Of a stretch of 64,000 bases of DNA, positions 21,903 through 32,727 are shown piece by piece. The notes beneath the pieces are model-generated. The model searched no databases, was not told the origin of the DNA, and saw nothing but the letters and a program-made list of their open reading frames with translations. The stretch lies in assembly GCA_029851415.1 (NCBI GenBank), contig CM056743.1:74917186-74981185 (forward strand), given 5' to 3'. The position numbers and the translations under genes are program-made. How positions within the stretch are numbered: position 1 is the first letter of the stretch; the number at the start of each line of letters is the position of its first letter. Source of the stretch: Eretmocerus hayati (lineage: Eukaryota; Arthropoda; Insecta; Hymenoptera; Aphelinidae).

Positions 21903-24900
21903 ATGGCTAATTCCATCCAAGCCAACCTCAGGAAGAGTGGCGACGAAAACGATCTCCTACGCGCTGTTGCCAAAGAAGAGGGGATCGATGTTTTGATTAT
22001 CTCCGAACCGCCTCAGAAGCGCGAGTTCTCCCGATCCGCATTCGATCACTGGGGGACCGTTCTAATCCAGATCATGAATCCTGCGATCTGTGAGACTGGA
22101 CCAGCTGTAACTGGCCGCGGTTTCGCTTGAAAGACCATAGGGGGCACAGCAGTCTACAGCTGCTACTATTCGCCGTCGCTCAAGACGCACGAACTCGAAG
22201 ACGAGCTCCACGACCTAGAAGAGGATGTGAGGCAATGGGGGGGCCCAGTTATAATCGCGGTGGATTTCAACTCCAAGGAACCGACTTGGAGCGGGGGTCC
22301 GCGTAATAGACGGGGGGTTATACTCGCTGATGCCATGGAGGCATTGGGATTAGTGCTCGCGAACGAGACGGGGGTTATCACCTATTACCGACACGACACT
22401 CGGTCCAGGGAGGGAGGTTCGTCTTCGGTCCTCGACCTGACGTTCATGAGCCCGTCGCTCATGGGACGTATGACATTGTGGGAGGTTCTGAACACGGAAA
22501 CATTGAGTGACCATCGACATATTCGGTTTCGGGTTAGGACCGACGGACAGAGACAGGCGACACGCAGACCGCGACCGACGGGGTGGCAGGCACGCAAGCT
22601 AGACGAGGGGAAATTCCGGGGATCGATAGAAAGAGCTGAGGATCTCCCGATGAACTCCACCACGGAAGAGGCTGTGGATAAGGTAACGACTACCATCACA
22701 AGAGCTTGTGATGCATCCAGGCCTCGCAAGACAACACCATGCTTCTGGAGGAAACCAGAGTACTGGATCACAGATGAGATAAAGGCTCTACGAAGAACGA
22801 GCAACAAGAAAAGAAGGACCGCGTGGCGGTCAAGAAAGCTGCAACGACCATCGCTGTCGGAAGATGACAGAGCGTACAAAGAAGCAAAGAAGGCTCTTGT
22901 TCTAGCCATCCGGAGGAGCAAGGAGAAATGCTGGGGTGAATTGTGCGACATGGTTAACGGAGACCCCTGGGGCACGCCATACCGCGTGGTCATGTCAAAG
23001 GTCCGAACCCGGAGGGGCAACCCAGCACCGACCGATGCAGCAACCTTGCGCAGCATCGTGGAAGACCTCTTCCAAGCAGGAGAACCCAGAATGACATTTC
23101 CTCCGGAGAGCGAAGATCCCATCCCGCATTTCACTATGCAAGAGCTACTCACAGCGGCAAAGAGGCTGCCCAACGGCAAGGCCCCTGGCCTGGACGGCAT
23201 TCCAAACGAGGCTCTGAAACTGGTCTTTAAATACAAGCCAGATTCACTCCTCAACCTCTTCAACATCTGTCTGAGCGCGGGAACTTTCCCGGACAAGTGG
23301 AAACGCCAGAAGCTGGTCCTGATACCTAAGGGTCAAGGAGGTCAACGCCCTCTCAGCATGCTCGACAATATCGGGAAAATGTACGAGAGGATGGTGCTCA
23401 ACAGGGTGGAGAAAGCCTACGAAGAAGGCGGTGGGCTATCACCAATGCAGTTCGGGTTCCGGAAGGGACGGAGCACTGTGCACGCGATCGAGGAGGTCCA
23501 AGAACGGGTTCAAGCGTCGGTAGGGAACCCATACCAAGGAAGACGAGGATTCTGTGCCATCATTGCGTTGGACATAAAGAACGCGTTCAACTGCGCGAGC
23601 TGGGAGCGAGGCTATCAATCCCAAGCAGGTAAAGTGTCCCCCTATCCACTAGCCGTCACGAGTGACTACCTGCGGAACAGGACCCTCGTGTACGACACCG
23701 ACGAGGGACAAGAGATCCGAGAACTGTCCGCCGGAATCGGACAGGGATCGGTTTCCGGGCCGTTCAACTGGAACACCCAGTACGACAGCTTACTGTCTAT
23801 CGAACTGCCAGAAGGAGTGATAATTGTGGCTTTTGCGGACGATGCGGGACTTATAGTATGGGCCGACAACGAGGAACTCTTGGGTAGACGCGCGAACGAA
23901 GTGCTGGCCCGAGTCTACGAGTGGATGATCAGCAGGCTTCTGGAGCTCGCTGTCAAGAAGTGCGGAGCAATCGTGGTCACAAGGCATAGGAAGTTTGACT
24001 TAACCCGGTTTTATGTCAACGGGCAAGAGATCCCACGGAAGACAGAGCTGGAATACCTCGGTGTATGGCTCGACGACAAGTGGTCGTTCAAGAAGCACAT
24101 CCAGGAAGCCGCCCAGAAGGCGAGCAGGGTCGGTGCGGCGCTCCAGCGGCTCATGCCGAATATTGGAGGACCCAAGGAAAAGAGGGGCGCCCTTCTCAAC
24201 ACCGTCACCACCTCCATCATGCTGTACGGTGCACCCGTGTGGGGAGAGAGAGCAGAGAAGACCATCATCGAGAAGAGAATGGGGCCTGTCTACCGGAAAG
24301 CGGCCCTGAGGAGTATCCGTGCCTACCGGACCGTGTCAGGAGATGCGGCTTACGTATTGGCGAGTACTCCGCCCATCCACTTGCTCGTCGCGGAGCGAGT
24401 GAGGACCTCGGACCGCCAGGAAGTGATCGGAGCCGAACGAGTGCTGACTCCGACAATGAAGGAGATCATCCTCGACAACAAGAAGGAAACCACCCTCGAA
24501 CAGTGGCAAACTGAGTGGGATTCGCCATTTGCGAATGGCAGATGGACGCACCGGTTGATCCGTGACGTAGCCGAATGGGCGGAACGCACCCACGGAGAGA
24601 TGGACTACTGGACGACGCAGGCACTGAGTGATCACGGTTGCTTCGGTGCCTACCTGACCCGGTTCAAGAAGAGGACATCCTCAGCATGTCAGTCATGCGG
24701 GGACAACTGGTATGACGCTGAACACGCCATGTTCACATGCGACGACACCCGAAGGGAGCGCGCCGAGTTGGATGAATGGCTGGGTGCTCAACTAACACCT
24801 GAGGACCTCGTCCCGTACTTGCTTCGCGACCAGGAGACATGGGATAGAGTCACCGGATACATTAAGCTGGTGATGACCCGTCAGGAGGAGAAAGAAAGGG

Positions 24901-24935
24901 AAGTGAGGCGCCTCGAAGCAGGCGAATCACAGTGA
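21903..24935 (+). pseudogene. R1-like ORF2: endonuclease, reverse transcriptase, zinc knuckle
   Basis: One frame of 1011 codons carries N-terminal QANLRKSG and IDVLIISEP, the AP-endonuclease (VDFNSKEPTWSG, TLSDHRH), and the reverse transcriptase (GFRKGRST, ALDIKNAFN, GIGQGSVSGP, FADD at 23832-23843). A C-terminal Cys-x2-Cys...His...Cys motif and a basic tail follow. The only lesion I see is a TGA at 22128-22130 in the endonuclease. The endonuclease would nick the target and the RT would copy the RNA by target-primed reverse transcription. The start at 21903 is the first ATG before the conserved QANL motif. The usual GDFN reads VDFN here. Confidence 0.85.
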
Positions 24936-25432
24936 GTCTGCCGATTCAAACAGAAGAGGTCCAAATTATTCCAGGAGAAATATAATGAACTGAAGAGGGA
25001 AGATAGAAGGAAGAAGAGAGGAGAAAGGAGAGAGAAGAAAGAAGAGAGAGGATCGAAGGAAGAAGAGTAGGAAAAGATCGAAGGAGGAGCAACAACACCT
25101 GCGAGTCGTGAGAAAAGAGAGTCGCTCGATCCTGAGCGCGATACGCCTCCCACACGCCTCCCACCCTGAAGTAATGCTAACGCGGTTCCGGGGTGGGTTG
25201 GTTAGATAGAGGTTAGCTGCCCCCAGTTCTGCAGTGATGGCTTGCCAACACTGTAGGGCTGAGAGCAGAAGGTTTTAGCCCCCAGGGCACACGGGTGCTA
25301 GATTCATGCTCATCCGGTTCACCGGGCGGGCAAAATAAAAGCGCTCATGGTCTGCCGGTGGGACATCCGATAGGGATGTCCTGTCATCAGATTTTTCCCT
25401 ATATTCCACTTAGAAAAAAAAAAAAAAAAAAA
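24936..25432 (+). other. R1-like 3' UTR and poly(A)
   Basis: The UTR starts like the copy at 5823, with an AGAAGAGGTCCAAATTATTC block and a GA-rich stretch. It includes the conserved CTGAAGTAATGCTAACGCG block near 25165 and ends in A19. The region after that block (25200-25400) differs from the copies at 5823-6748, so the UTR defines at least two subfamilies. Confidence 0.6.
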
Positions 25433-25442
25433 GAGAGAGAGA

Positions 25443-25962
25443 TCGGTTAATGATTTGTTATACCGTGGTCACGAAGACCGTATCGCAATAGAAGATACAC
25501 ATAGCAGTACATCTCTTGAATTCAAAATACAAAATGCTAAATGAAACAACATATAAAATACTAGAGTTGGATAATTTACATATTTCTCGAACTAGAATTG
25601 AACATATGTAACCCAAACGCTCACTGGCTTGAGAAGGTAGCGCATACAATACACACACCTTTGTGTGGCGCTGTGAGTATAGTTTGACGTGTTTCACCTC
25701 GCTCCTAATTTGATCGTTATTTCACAGTTTTTTTCCACTTCCCCCAAGGAAGTTTCGATTTCAGGTAACCCTGGGCACCTGCTGGCTCACACCTAGGCGA
25801 GCAGAAACGGCACAGGCTCGCATTTTGAGCCAGGGTGTCCCGATTACCTGTGAATTTCGAGGTTAGATAAGCAAGAGCTCAGCGAAATTGAGCGGCAGCA
25901 GCCCAAGCATCACCAATACAAAGTTGGCATATTTGTATACTCGTCGGGTCGCCTGTGCGGCA
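25443..25962. other. unassigned DNA
   Basis: No gene or repeat is recognised between the R1-like tail and the hAT-like element. Confidence 0.4.
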
Positions 25963-25970
25963 TATACATT

Positions 25971-27086
25971 AGGGTGGGCCGAAAAACAACTTTTCTTCGA
26001 TATCGATACGCTTGGGGTCGGAAAAGTTGGGTTTCAACTAGTACATGTGGAAATTTCTTCGCTGGGCGCTGGGAAACCACATTTTCAGTTGCAGCAAGAG
26101 CCGTGAAGGTTTTTTCCAAACTAACACAGGTTCAAATGGGAAAGTACCTTTTTTGCTCATTTTTTCTTCACTATTTAGCACGTATTTCTGACGCATCTTG
26201 ACATTTTTCGACGTAACTTAGCTCATTTTGAAGCTTGTTCCAAAACCTACAAAATGAGCTAGAGTACGTCCAATTCCGACCAACCCAAGCCAATCTATCT
26301 CAACTTTCCCAAGAAGTGATCATTATTAAAAATCCCAAAAATAGGGCGATTCTCCTTTCAAACTTTGCTTGTATTTCCGGTGCATCTGAACATTTTTGAA
26401 CGTACTTTAGCTTATTCTACAAAATGAGCTAAGGTACGTCCAATTTCGACTAACCCGACCTAATCTATCTGAATTTTTCTATATAGTGATTAGTTTTGAA
26501 AAATCCGAAAATAAGCGACTTCCCCCTCCCGCCTCACTCCTTTCAGAACTCGAAATGGAAAAGTTGAGATAGATTGGCTCAGGTTAGTCGAAATCAGACA
26601 TCATTTAGCTCATTCTGTAGGTTTTGGAACAAGCTTTAAAATGAGCTAAAGTACGTTCAAAAATGTTCAGATGCACCAGAAATACAAGTAAAGTTTGAAG
26701 GGAGAATCGCCCTATTTTTGGGATTTTTAATAATGATTACTTCTTGGGAAAGTTGAGATAGATTGGCTTGGATTGGTCAAAATTGGACGTACTTCAGCTC
26801 ATTTTGTAGGTTTTGGAACAAGCTTCAAAATGAGCTAAGTTACGTCGAAAAATGTCAAGATGCGTCAGGAATACGTGCTAAATAGTGAAGAAAAGATGAG
26901 CAAAAGAGGTACTTTCCCATTTAAACCTGTGTTGATTTGGAAAAAACCTTCACGGCTCTTGCTGCAACTGAAGATGTGGTTTCCCAGCGCCCAGCGAAGA
27001 AATTTCAGCATGTACTAGTTGAAACCCAACTTTTCCGACCCCAAGCGTATTGATATCGAAGAAAAGTTGTTTTTCGGCCCACTCTA
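25971..27086. mobile_element. hAT-like foldback element with 8-bp duplication
   Basis: The ends TAGGGTGGGCCGAAAAACAA and its complement (one mismatch) are flanked by the perfect 8-bp direct repeat ATATACAT (25963-25970 and 27087-27094). The two halves are near-complete inverted copies meeting near 26535. Each half also contains two diverged versions of a unit with AAAATGAGCTAA and GTACGTCCAATT. An 8-bp duplication and TAGGG-type ends are characteristic of the hAT superfamily. No transposase is encoded. Confidence 0.75.
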
Positions 27087-27223
27087 ATATACATACATCT
27101 CCCGACCGAGCAACAAGTTGGGCACTGACATCAATGCATTCTGCTACACATCAACGTGAAATCGGAAACTGCCGCTGAAGTGCCATGCATGGACAATGCG
27201 AGTGATGTGTACTCATTTGTAGC

Positions 27224-28411
27224 ATGCCTAGAACCAAGCCACGATCTACGTGTCCAAAGTGCAAGAAATCGGTGAGAGGCGGTGTTCAATTTGTAAGGTG
27301 CGCGCAGTGCAAAACTCCATTTCATATCGAGTGCTTAGATCTATCCCCACCCGCTTCGCCTGACTTCACTTGCGAGAGCTGTATACCCTCGCAGATAGAA
27401 GTCCAACGTTCGGTATCGTCTGCTAGTCCAGCTGTTTCTCCAAGTCGCGGTGTGCTTACTAGCCCCCCTCGCCCGGCATCTACCACTAAACGCCCGCGAT
27501 CTTCTCCACCTCCGTCTGACTGTGAGCCTTTGACCAAATCGATTTGCATAGCTCAAGCATCTACTCAATCTAGTCGAACGTTCACATCGGTCACCATGGA
27601 AAGTAGTGCATTTTCAAAATTCATCGACGATCCCTCGACCCCGCCGTACATGAAAGCATTTTATGCCAATCTCATGCAGACAACTCGCGACGGGCTTGAT
27701 CAGATGCGCTCGGAGATATCTACTTTATCGACAAAGTTTGACAATTCTCAAGTAACAAATGCCAACGCAATGCGTGATCTCCGCAATGAATGTCGTTCTG
27801 AAATTCTTATCACGCGTGCCCTGAATGACACGTTAGAGATCAAATTTAGCGGTATTCCCAATGAGCTCATTAATTCACCAAAAGATGTAATTAAAATCCT
27901 ACACGCTACACTCGACTGTGCTGAAGCCGATCAATTTGTTTTCCAATGCCGTGTTTGGCAACCTCTAAAAGCTAATGCGAACGTTGCTTCTGCTCGTTCC
28001 GAGAATGATCAACCTAACGCGCCGTCTGCTCCCGCTACAAGAGTTACGCAAGACTCTTCAGATAGACCGTCTTTTTCATCGATCGTTGTAAAACATGCAT
28101 CTTCTGTTGTCCGAGACACAGTTCGCCACAGCTGTGGCAAGCTTAAGGATAAAACGGCCGCGTCTATCTTTGGTGTAGGAGGAACTAATCCAATCTACGC
28201 CTCGCCTATTCTACCGGGTCCTATTTACCGTGTATGGCGTGATGCACTTGCTACATCCAAAACTTTAGGATACGCCCGTCCTATCACTCGTGGACTCGCG
28301 ATCTATATGAGGCAGACTCGTGATTCTCAGCCTATCCCCATTCTCAACTCGAATGACTTGAGAGACCTTACACCATACATCCCTCGTGATGATTCAGTGA
28401 TGGATCAATGA
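27224..28411 (+). CDS. CR1-group ORF1 protein (PHD-like zinc finger, RNA-binding type)
   Basis: This 395-residue ORF starts at an ATG and opens with a PHD-like finger near residues 8-50 (CPKC, CAQC, HIEC, CESC). A Ser/Pro-rich spacer and a coiled segment follow. The C-terminal block (SPILPGPIYRVW ... TRGLAIYMRQT ... ILNSNDL) corresponds to the RRM-like end of CR1-group ORF1 proteins. Such proteins bind element RNA and act as chaperones. The ORF is intact and ends in UGA (28409-28411), beyond which the same frame continues into ORF2 without an AUG. Confidence 0.75.
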   Translation: MPRTKPRSTCPKCKKSVRGGVQFVRCAQCKTPFHIECLDLSPPASPDFTCESCIPSQIEVQRSVSSASPAVSPSRGVLTSPPRPASTTKRPRSSPPPSDCEPLTKSICIAQASTQSSRTFTSVTMESSAFSKFIDDPSTPPYMKAFYANLMQTTRDGLDQMRSEISTLSTKFDNSQVTNANAMRDLRNECRSEILITRALNDTLEIKFSGIPNELINSPKDVIKILHATLDCAEADQFVFQCRVWQPLKANANVASARSENDQPNAPSAPATRVTQDSSDRPSFSSIVVKHASSVVRDTVRHSCGKLKDKTAASIFGVGGTNPIYASPILPGPIYRVWRDALATSKTLGYARPITRGLAIYMRQTRDSQPIPILNSNDLRDLTPYIPRDDSVMDQ

Positions 28412-31400
28412 GGTCAACTTGGTCTGATTGAGCCATCCATTGTTCTTGAGCCCCCTCACAATTTTTCACTCACTATTGGTCATGTCAACATCAATAGATT
28501 GGGTACGAATTTCAATCTTTTAGAATATCAATCTTCTCTGAAGCATTATGATATAATTGCCCTGAGCGAAACCTTCCTCAAGCCTGAAGATCCTGATACG
28601 CCGTATTTGTTGGATGGATTCACACTTTTTCGGCACGATAGAGTTGGTAAAGAAGGCGGTGGAGTGGGCTTGTATGTCCGATCTCACTTTCAAGTTAAAG
28701 CTCTAATATCATCAGAACAGCAATTTTGTAATCAAGTGGAATTTGCCATATATGAAATAAAGATCTATAAAATGAAGTTGCTTTTCGCTATAGTATACAA
28801 AAGACCTCCCGCAGCCCACCCTTCCGCCTTTTTTGATGCCATCTCCCCTCTCCTTCCTTTGTACACACACACCGTCATCACTGGTGATTTCAATATGAAT
28901 ATGGCTTATGATTGTTCCGACTCTAAAGTACTACGTAACTATCTTGATCCCTGCTTGCTTAACATTGTGAGTACAGAGCCTACTCATCACACCTTTTATA
29001 GAACTGATGGCTCCGTCCACCACACTTGCATTGATTTATTTATTGTACGCTCACTTCCATCCGTGATAGAGTTCAGACAATCACAAACACCATTCACAGA
29101 CGGTCATGACTTCATTGAGATTGATTATTCGCTCATCAACCCCAGACCTCCACCTGTTGAATTCGTGACTCGTAGTCTGTCCCGGCTCGATCCTCAGATG
29201 TTGGCCTTAGAGCTCATCAACAAGATTGATCCAAATATCTTCCCTCTCAACCCTATGCCAGCTCAATCAGACCAAGCCAGCACTTCCAACTCACATGTAA
29301 ATATTGTAAATACTGTAAATAATTTTCCTAGTATAAGTCTACCAGATTTCAGTCACCCCATCCCGGCACCACTCAGCACCGCCGATATCAATGCTAAATC
29401 TGAACATCTTACTTCCGTCGCTATCTCAACGTTCGATCAGCTTTCACCCATCAAAATTATCCAGGCATCTTCTCAGCGTAAACCCTGGGTGACCGCTGAC
29501 ATCAAACGTCTAATGTGGCACCGCGATCGCATGTATCGAGCTGCAAGAAGATCTTCCTCGCCTTCTAAGTATGAGCAGTACCGTTCTCTTCGGAACACAG
29601 TGAGTAACAAACTGGATGCCAATAAGAACCAATACATCTCCGCCCGCCTTGATGCTGCACCTGACCCCAAATCTAAATGGAGTGAACTTCGCAAACTTGG
29701 CATACTGTCACAAAGGCTCCCTTCTCCTCTCACTCATTTTTTAGCGAATGCCCTCAACAACCACTACGTTGCAGTTGCATCCAACTCAGAGCAGCTCTCA
29801 GACGTTGACATAGAACGTACGTGCTCCATACCTCTCCCAGAGAATGTTCCTTTGTTTGACTTTCATTCTGTCTCTGAACATGACGTCCTTCGTGCACATG
29901 CCGTCAGCTCCTCGCGAGGTATAGAGTCTGACTCGATATCATCAGGCATGCTGAGATCTGCTCTGCCAACGCTTGTTCCATACTACACTCAGCTATTTAA
30001 TGAGTCTATCCGCCGGTCACTTCCCTGCAAATTGGAAGAAAGCTTCGATCATACCTTTGGCAAAAACAGCCTCACTCTTATCTGAATCGGAGACGCGCCC
30101 CATTGCGCAACTTCCAGAAGCTTCCAAAATTCTTGAACGACTTGTTCATGAACAACTTATGAGACATTTATCATCCAACAAACTGCTGAATCTTTCCCAA
30201 TCAGGCTTTCGCCCATCCCACTCGACTCAAACTGCACTACTCCAACTCTTCGAGGGAACGTGTCAGGCTATAGATAAGCGCATGCTCACGGTACTGATAT
30301 CACTCGACTTTTCCAAGGAGTTTGATACGGTACCTCATGCCAAACTTCTGATAAAACTCAGAAAAATTGGATGCACTGACAGAGTTATTAGATGGTTTGC
30401 CAGTTATCTCCGAGGCAGGACCCAAGCTGTGGGAAGGAGAATGGTCAACACTCAGAATGGAAATCGGTTCACGCAGGTGTTCCTCAAGGTAGTTGTCTTG
30501 GTCCTTTGCTCTTCGTCATTCATATAAATGATCTCGCTGACTGTTTGAGTCCGGAGGTCAAACGAGTAATCTATGCTGATGATACCCAGATTTATTACCA
30601 CTGTCACCCAGCTGAACTACCTGAGTGTATTGCTATGCTCAATCGGAATGCGAGCGCTGTCGTACGATGGGCCGCTGATAATGGCCTAAAGTTGAACTCG
30701 AAGAAAACCACCGTCATCATTCTTGGAAGTGAACCTAATCTGAAGCTCATCAAAATTGATAATCTTCCTAAGATTCTTGTCTCAGGGTCTGAGATTCCGT
30801 ACTCAGAATCTATCAAGAGTCTCGGGGTTCATATATCCTCAAAACTAGACTGGTCCACGCAGGTCAATTGCATGATTCGTCGTGTCCATGGTGCTTTATA
30901 TGCACTACGATGGTACCTTGGTGCCCTGTCTCGCTCACTACGGTTGAAACTTGTGCAGAGTCTTGCACTACCACACCTGGATTACGCTGCCCCTGTGATT
31001 CATCACATGCAAAAGTTCCTTGATGTAGAACTCCAACGCCTCATGAATAGCTGCATCCGATTCATCTACGGCGACATTCCATGGCGTTCACATATTTCAC
31101 CGTACCGCATCTCACTTGGCTGGCTGTCTACCAAGCGTAGACGCCTATATTTAATCGGTTGCCTAGCTTTCAAAATTCTCTGTACAGGAGAACCCTCTCT
31201 ACTGCATTCCCTCTTCAAACTCAAGTACGTCGATGCCCCTCCTCCATACTCGAGACGGTATCCTGCTGACGTCCTGGAGTACAAAACCCCCAAGACTGAA
31301 ACATGGCGGCAATCTTTCATCATCTCTGCATCAGAACTGATGAACTCTCTGCCTCAATTCACTCTAAGTCTCGACTCACTCTCTGAGTTCAAAGCGATCC

Positions 31401-31507
31401 TCTTCAATCCCCTTATGAATGAGGACAAAACAGATTGGCTTGAGAAAGCTAATACCCTAGGCGTTCCTCCAATTCCCACTACCCTGGTGAACTCACTCTT
31501 GTTTTGA
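28412..31507 (+). pseudogene. CR1-group ORF2 (endonuclease-reverse transcriptase), lineage C
   Basis: The frame is open directly after the ORF1 UGA and contains the EN motifs VNINRLG, ALSETFL, GGGVGLYV, GDFNMN and TDGHDFIEIDY. A frameshift near 30015 and another near 30460 divide the reverse transcriptase (TRPIAQLPEASK, GFRPSHSTQTALL, VPQGSCLGPLLF, YADDTQIYY near 30570). The C-terminus ends at 31505-31507. No in-frame AUG lies before the first EN motif. The canonical EN SDH reads DGHD here. Confidence 0.8.
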
Positions 31508-31770
31508 ATTTCACATTATTTTTATATTATATATTCTTATCTTCGTTAGTTTTGTATTATGGTATTGCACTGCGTGCGCCACAACTGCTTAATTTAACTT
31601 CTGTATTTCACCGTTCCTGCAAATATCAACATACTTTTCTGTACTTCTCTTGTTTCAATAATCGCCTACAATAATATGTATCTGCTTGTATTATTCCTTG
31701 AAGAGTCTCATGAGGTCATACCTCCAGACTCCAATAGAATTCATTTCAATCAATCAATCAACATATCATA

Positions 31771-32727
31771 AGGTAAGTGTACCCAACTTGCCTCTGTACC
31801 CAACTTGCCCCCATATGCCGATCTCGGGAATTGGCACACCTAGGCCTCCAGGCGAATTTTTTTTACGTTTGTTATGTTAAAATATGAGAAAGTAAGTAGT
31901 TTGCATCGACCCCGAATCATTTCTGCATTCTACAGAAAATCTAAAGTGATTTTTCTATTTTTCGTGATTGCTTAGCTAAGAAAGCACCGAGGGAATCGCC
32001 TTCAGTAAAACTAGTGCCAAATTTTTTGAGTTCAACCAATCTTAACGTATCTCAGCGCATTCGATTCCTTATTTCAAGACCTTTAAAATCCATTTTTCAG
32101 AATTGCAAAATTTGGATATGGAGCTGTTTTATGTGCAAAACACGGAGACGATTTGTAAACAAGGATGCCAACATCGGAGTGTACCTAACATGCCCCCGTA
32201 TGTTTATCTCGAAAGGGCGTGCAGAACGACTTTTTTTACCACTCAGAACGTGTTTAGCACGTCAAAATGGGTCAGAAATAGTGTTTCGAATCACCGAAAA
32301 GCTTCAAATGTGCGTGCACGGCGATAAAAACACTTTATCGACGATTTCCATCATTTATTTCGTTAGAATTGAGACAGTTCGGCTTCAATTGATCCAAATT
32401 GGACGTAGTTTAGTGCATTTTGAAGGTCTTTAAACAAGCTTCAAAATGATCTAAAGCACGTTGAAAATCGTTGAAGTAAATCAAAATTATTAAGAAAAAG
32501 GCTTAATGGGGGCAAGTTGGGTACACACTTTTGTAAACCCCCAAAAATCACCTTTTGGGAGAATTAAAACAGTTTTGCTCCAGTTGGTCCAAATTGAATG
32601 TACCTTGACTTATTTTGAAGGTCTTAAGACAAGCTTTAAAATGAGCCAAGGTACGTTGGAAAATATGGAGATGGGCCAGAGTTATTAAGAAAATGGCTTA
32701 ATGGGGGCAAGTTGGGTACACTTACCT
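31771..32727. mobile_element. mariner-like MITE with 22-bp inverted repeats
   Basis: AGGTAAGTGTACCCAACTTG... at 31771 is matched perfectly over 22 bp by the complement ending at 32727, and TA flanks both ends (31769-31770 and 32728-32729). The motif GTACCCAACTTGCC is repeated inside the left end and again near 32510 and 32710. The 957-bp element has no transposase. It landed immediately after the CR1-group 3' tail. Confidence 0.7.

Larger units (their letters stand above)
21746..25432 (+). mobile_element. R1-clade non-LTR retrotransposon, near-complete ORF2
   Basis: The element starts in the last zinc knuckles of ORF1, includes a full ORF2 (21903-24935) and a 3' UTR, and ends in an A19 tract (25414-25432) followed by (GA)n (25433-25442). 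(GA)n also precedes it. The EN domain has the usual SDH motif and the RT has FADD. The C-terminal CCHC motif is typical of the R1 clade. Fragments of the same family lie at 5250-6748 and 52909-53558. Confidence 0.85.
27095..31768 (+). mobile_element. CR1-group retrotransposon (lineage C), near full length
   Basis: The element contains ORF1 (27224-28411), ORF2 (28412-31507) and a 260-bp 3' UTR ending in the tetranucleotide tail CAATCAATCAATCAA (31747-31761). The hAT-like element lies directly upstream and a mariner-like MITE directly after the tail. The true 5' end is not defined. Two frameshifts in the RT region make ORF2 non-functional as read. Confidence 0.75.

Noticed and set aside
22385..23296. 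303-residue minus-strand open frame
   Set aside because: It is antisense to the R1-like ORF2, whose domains are unambiguous.
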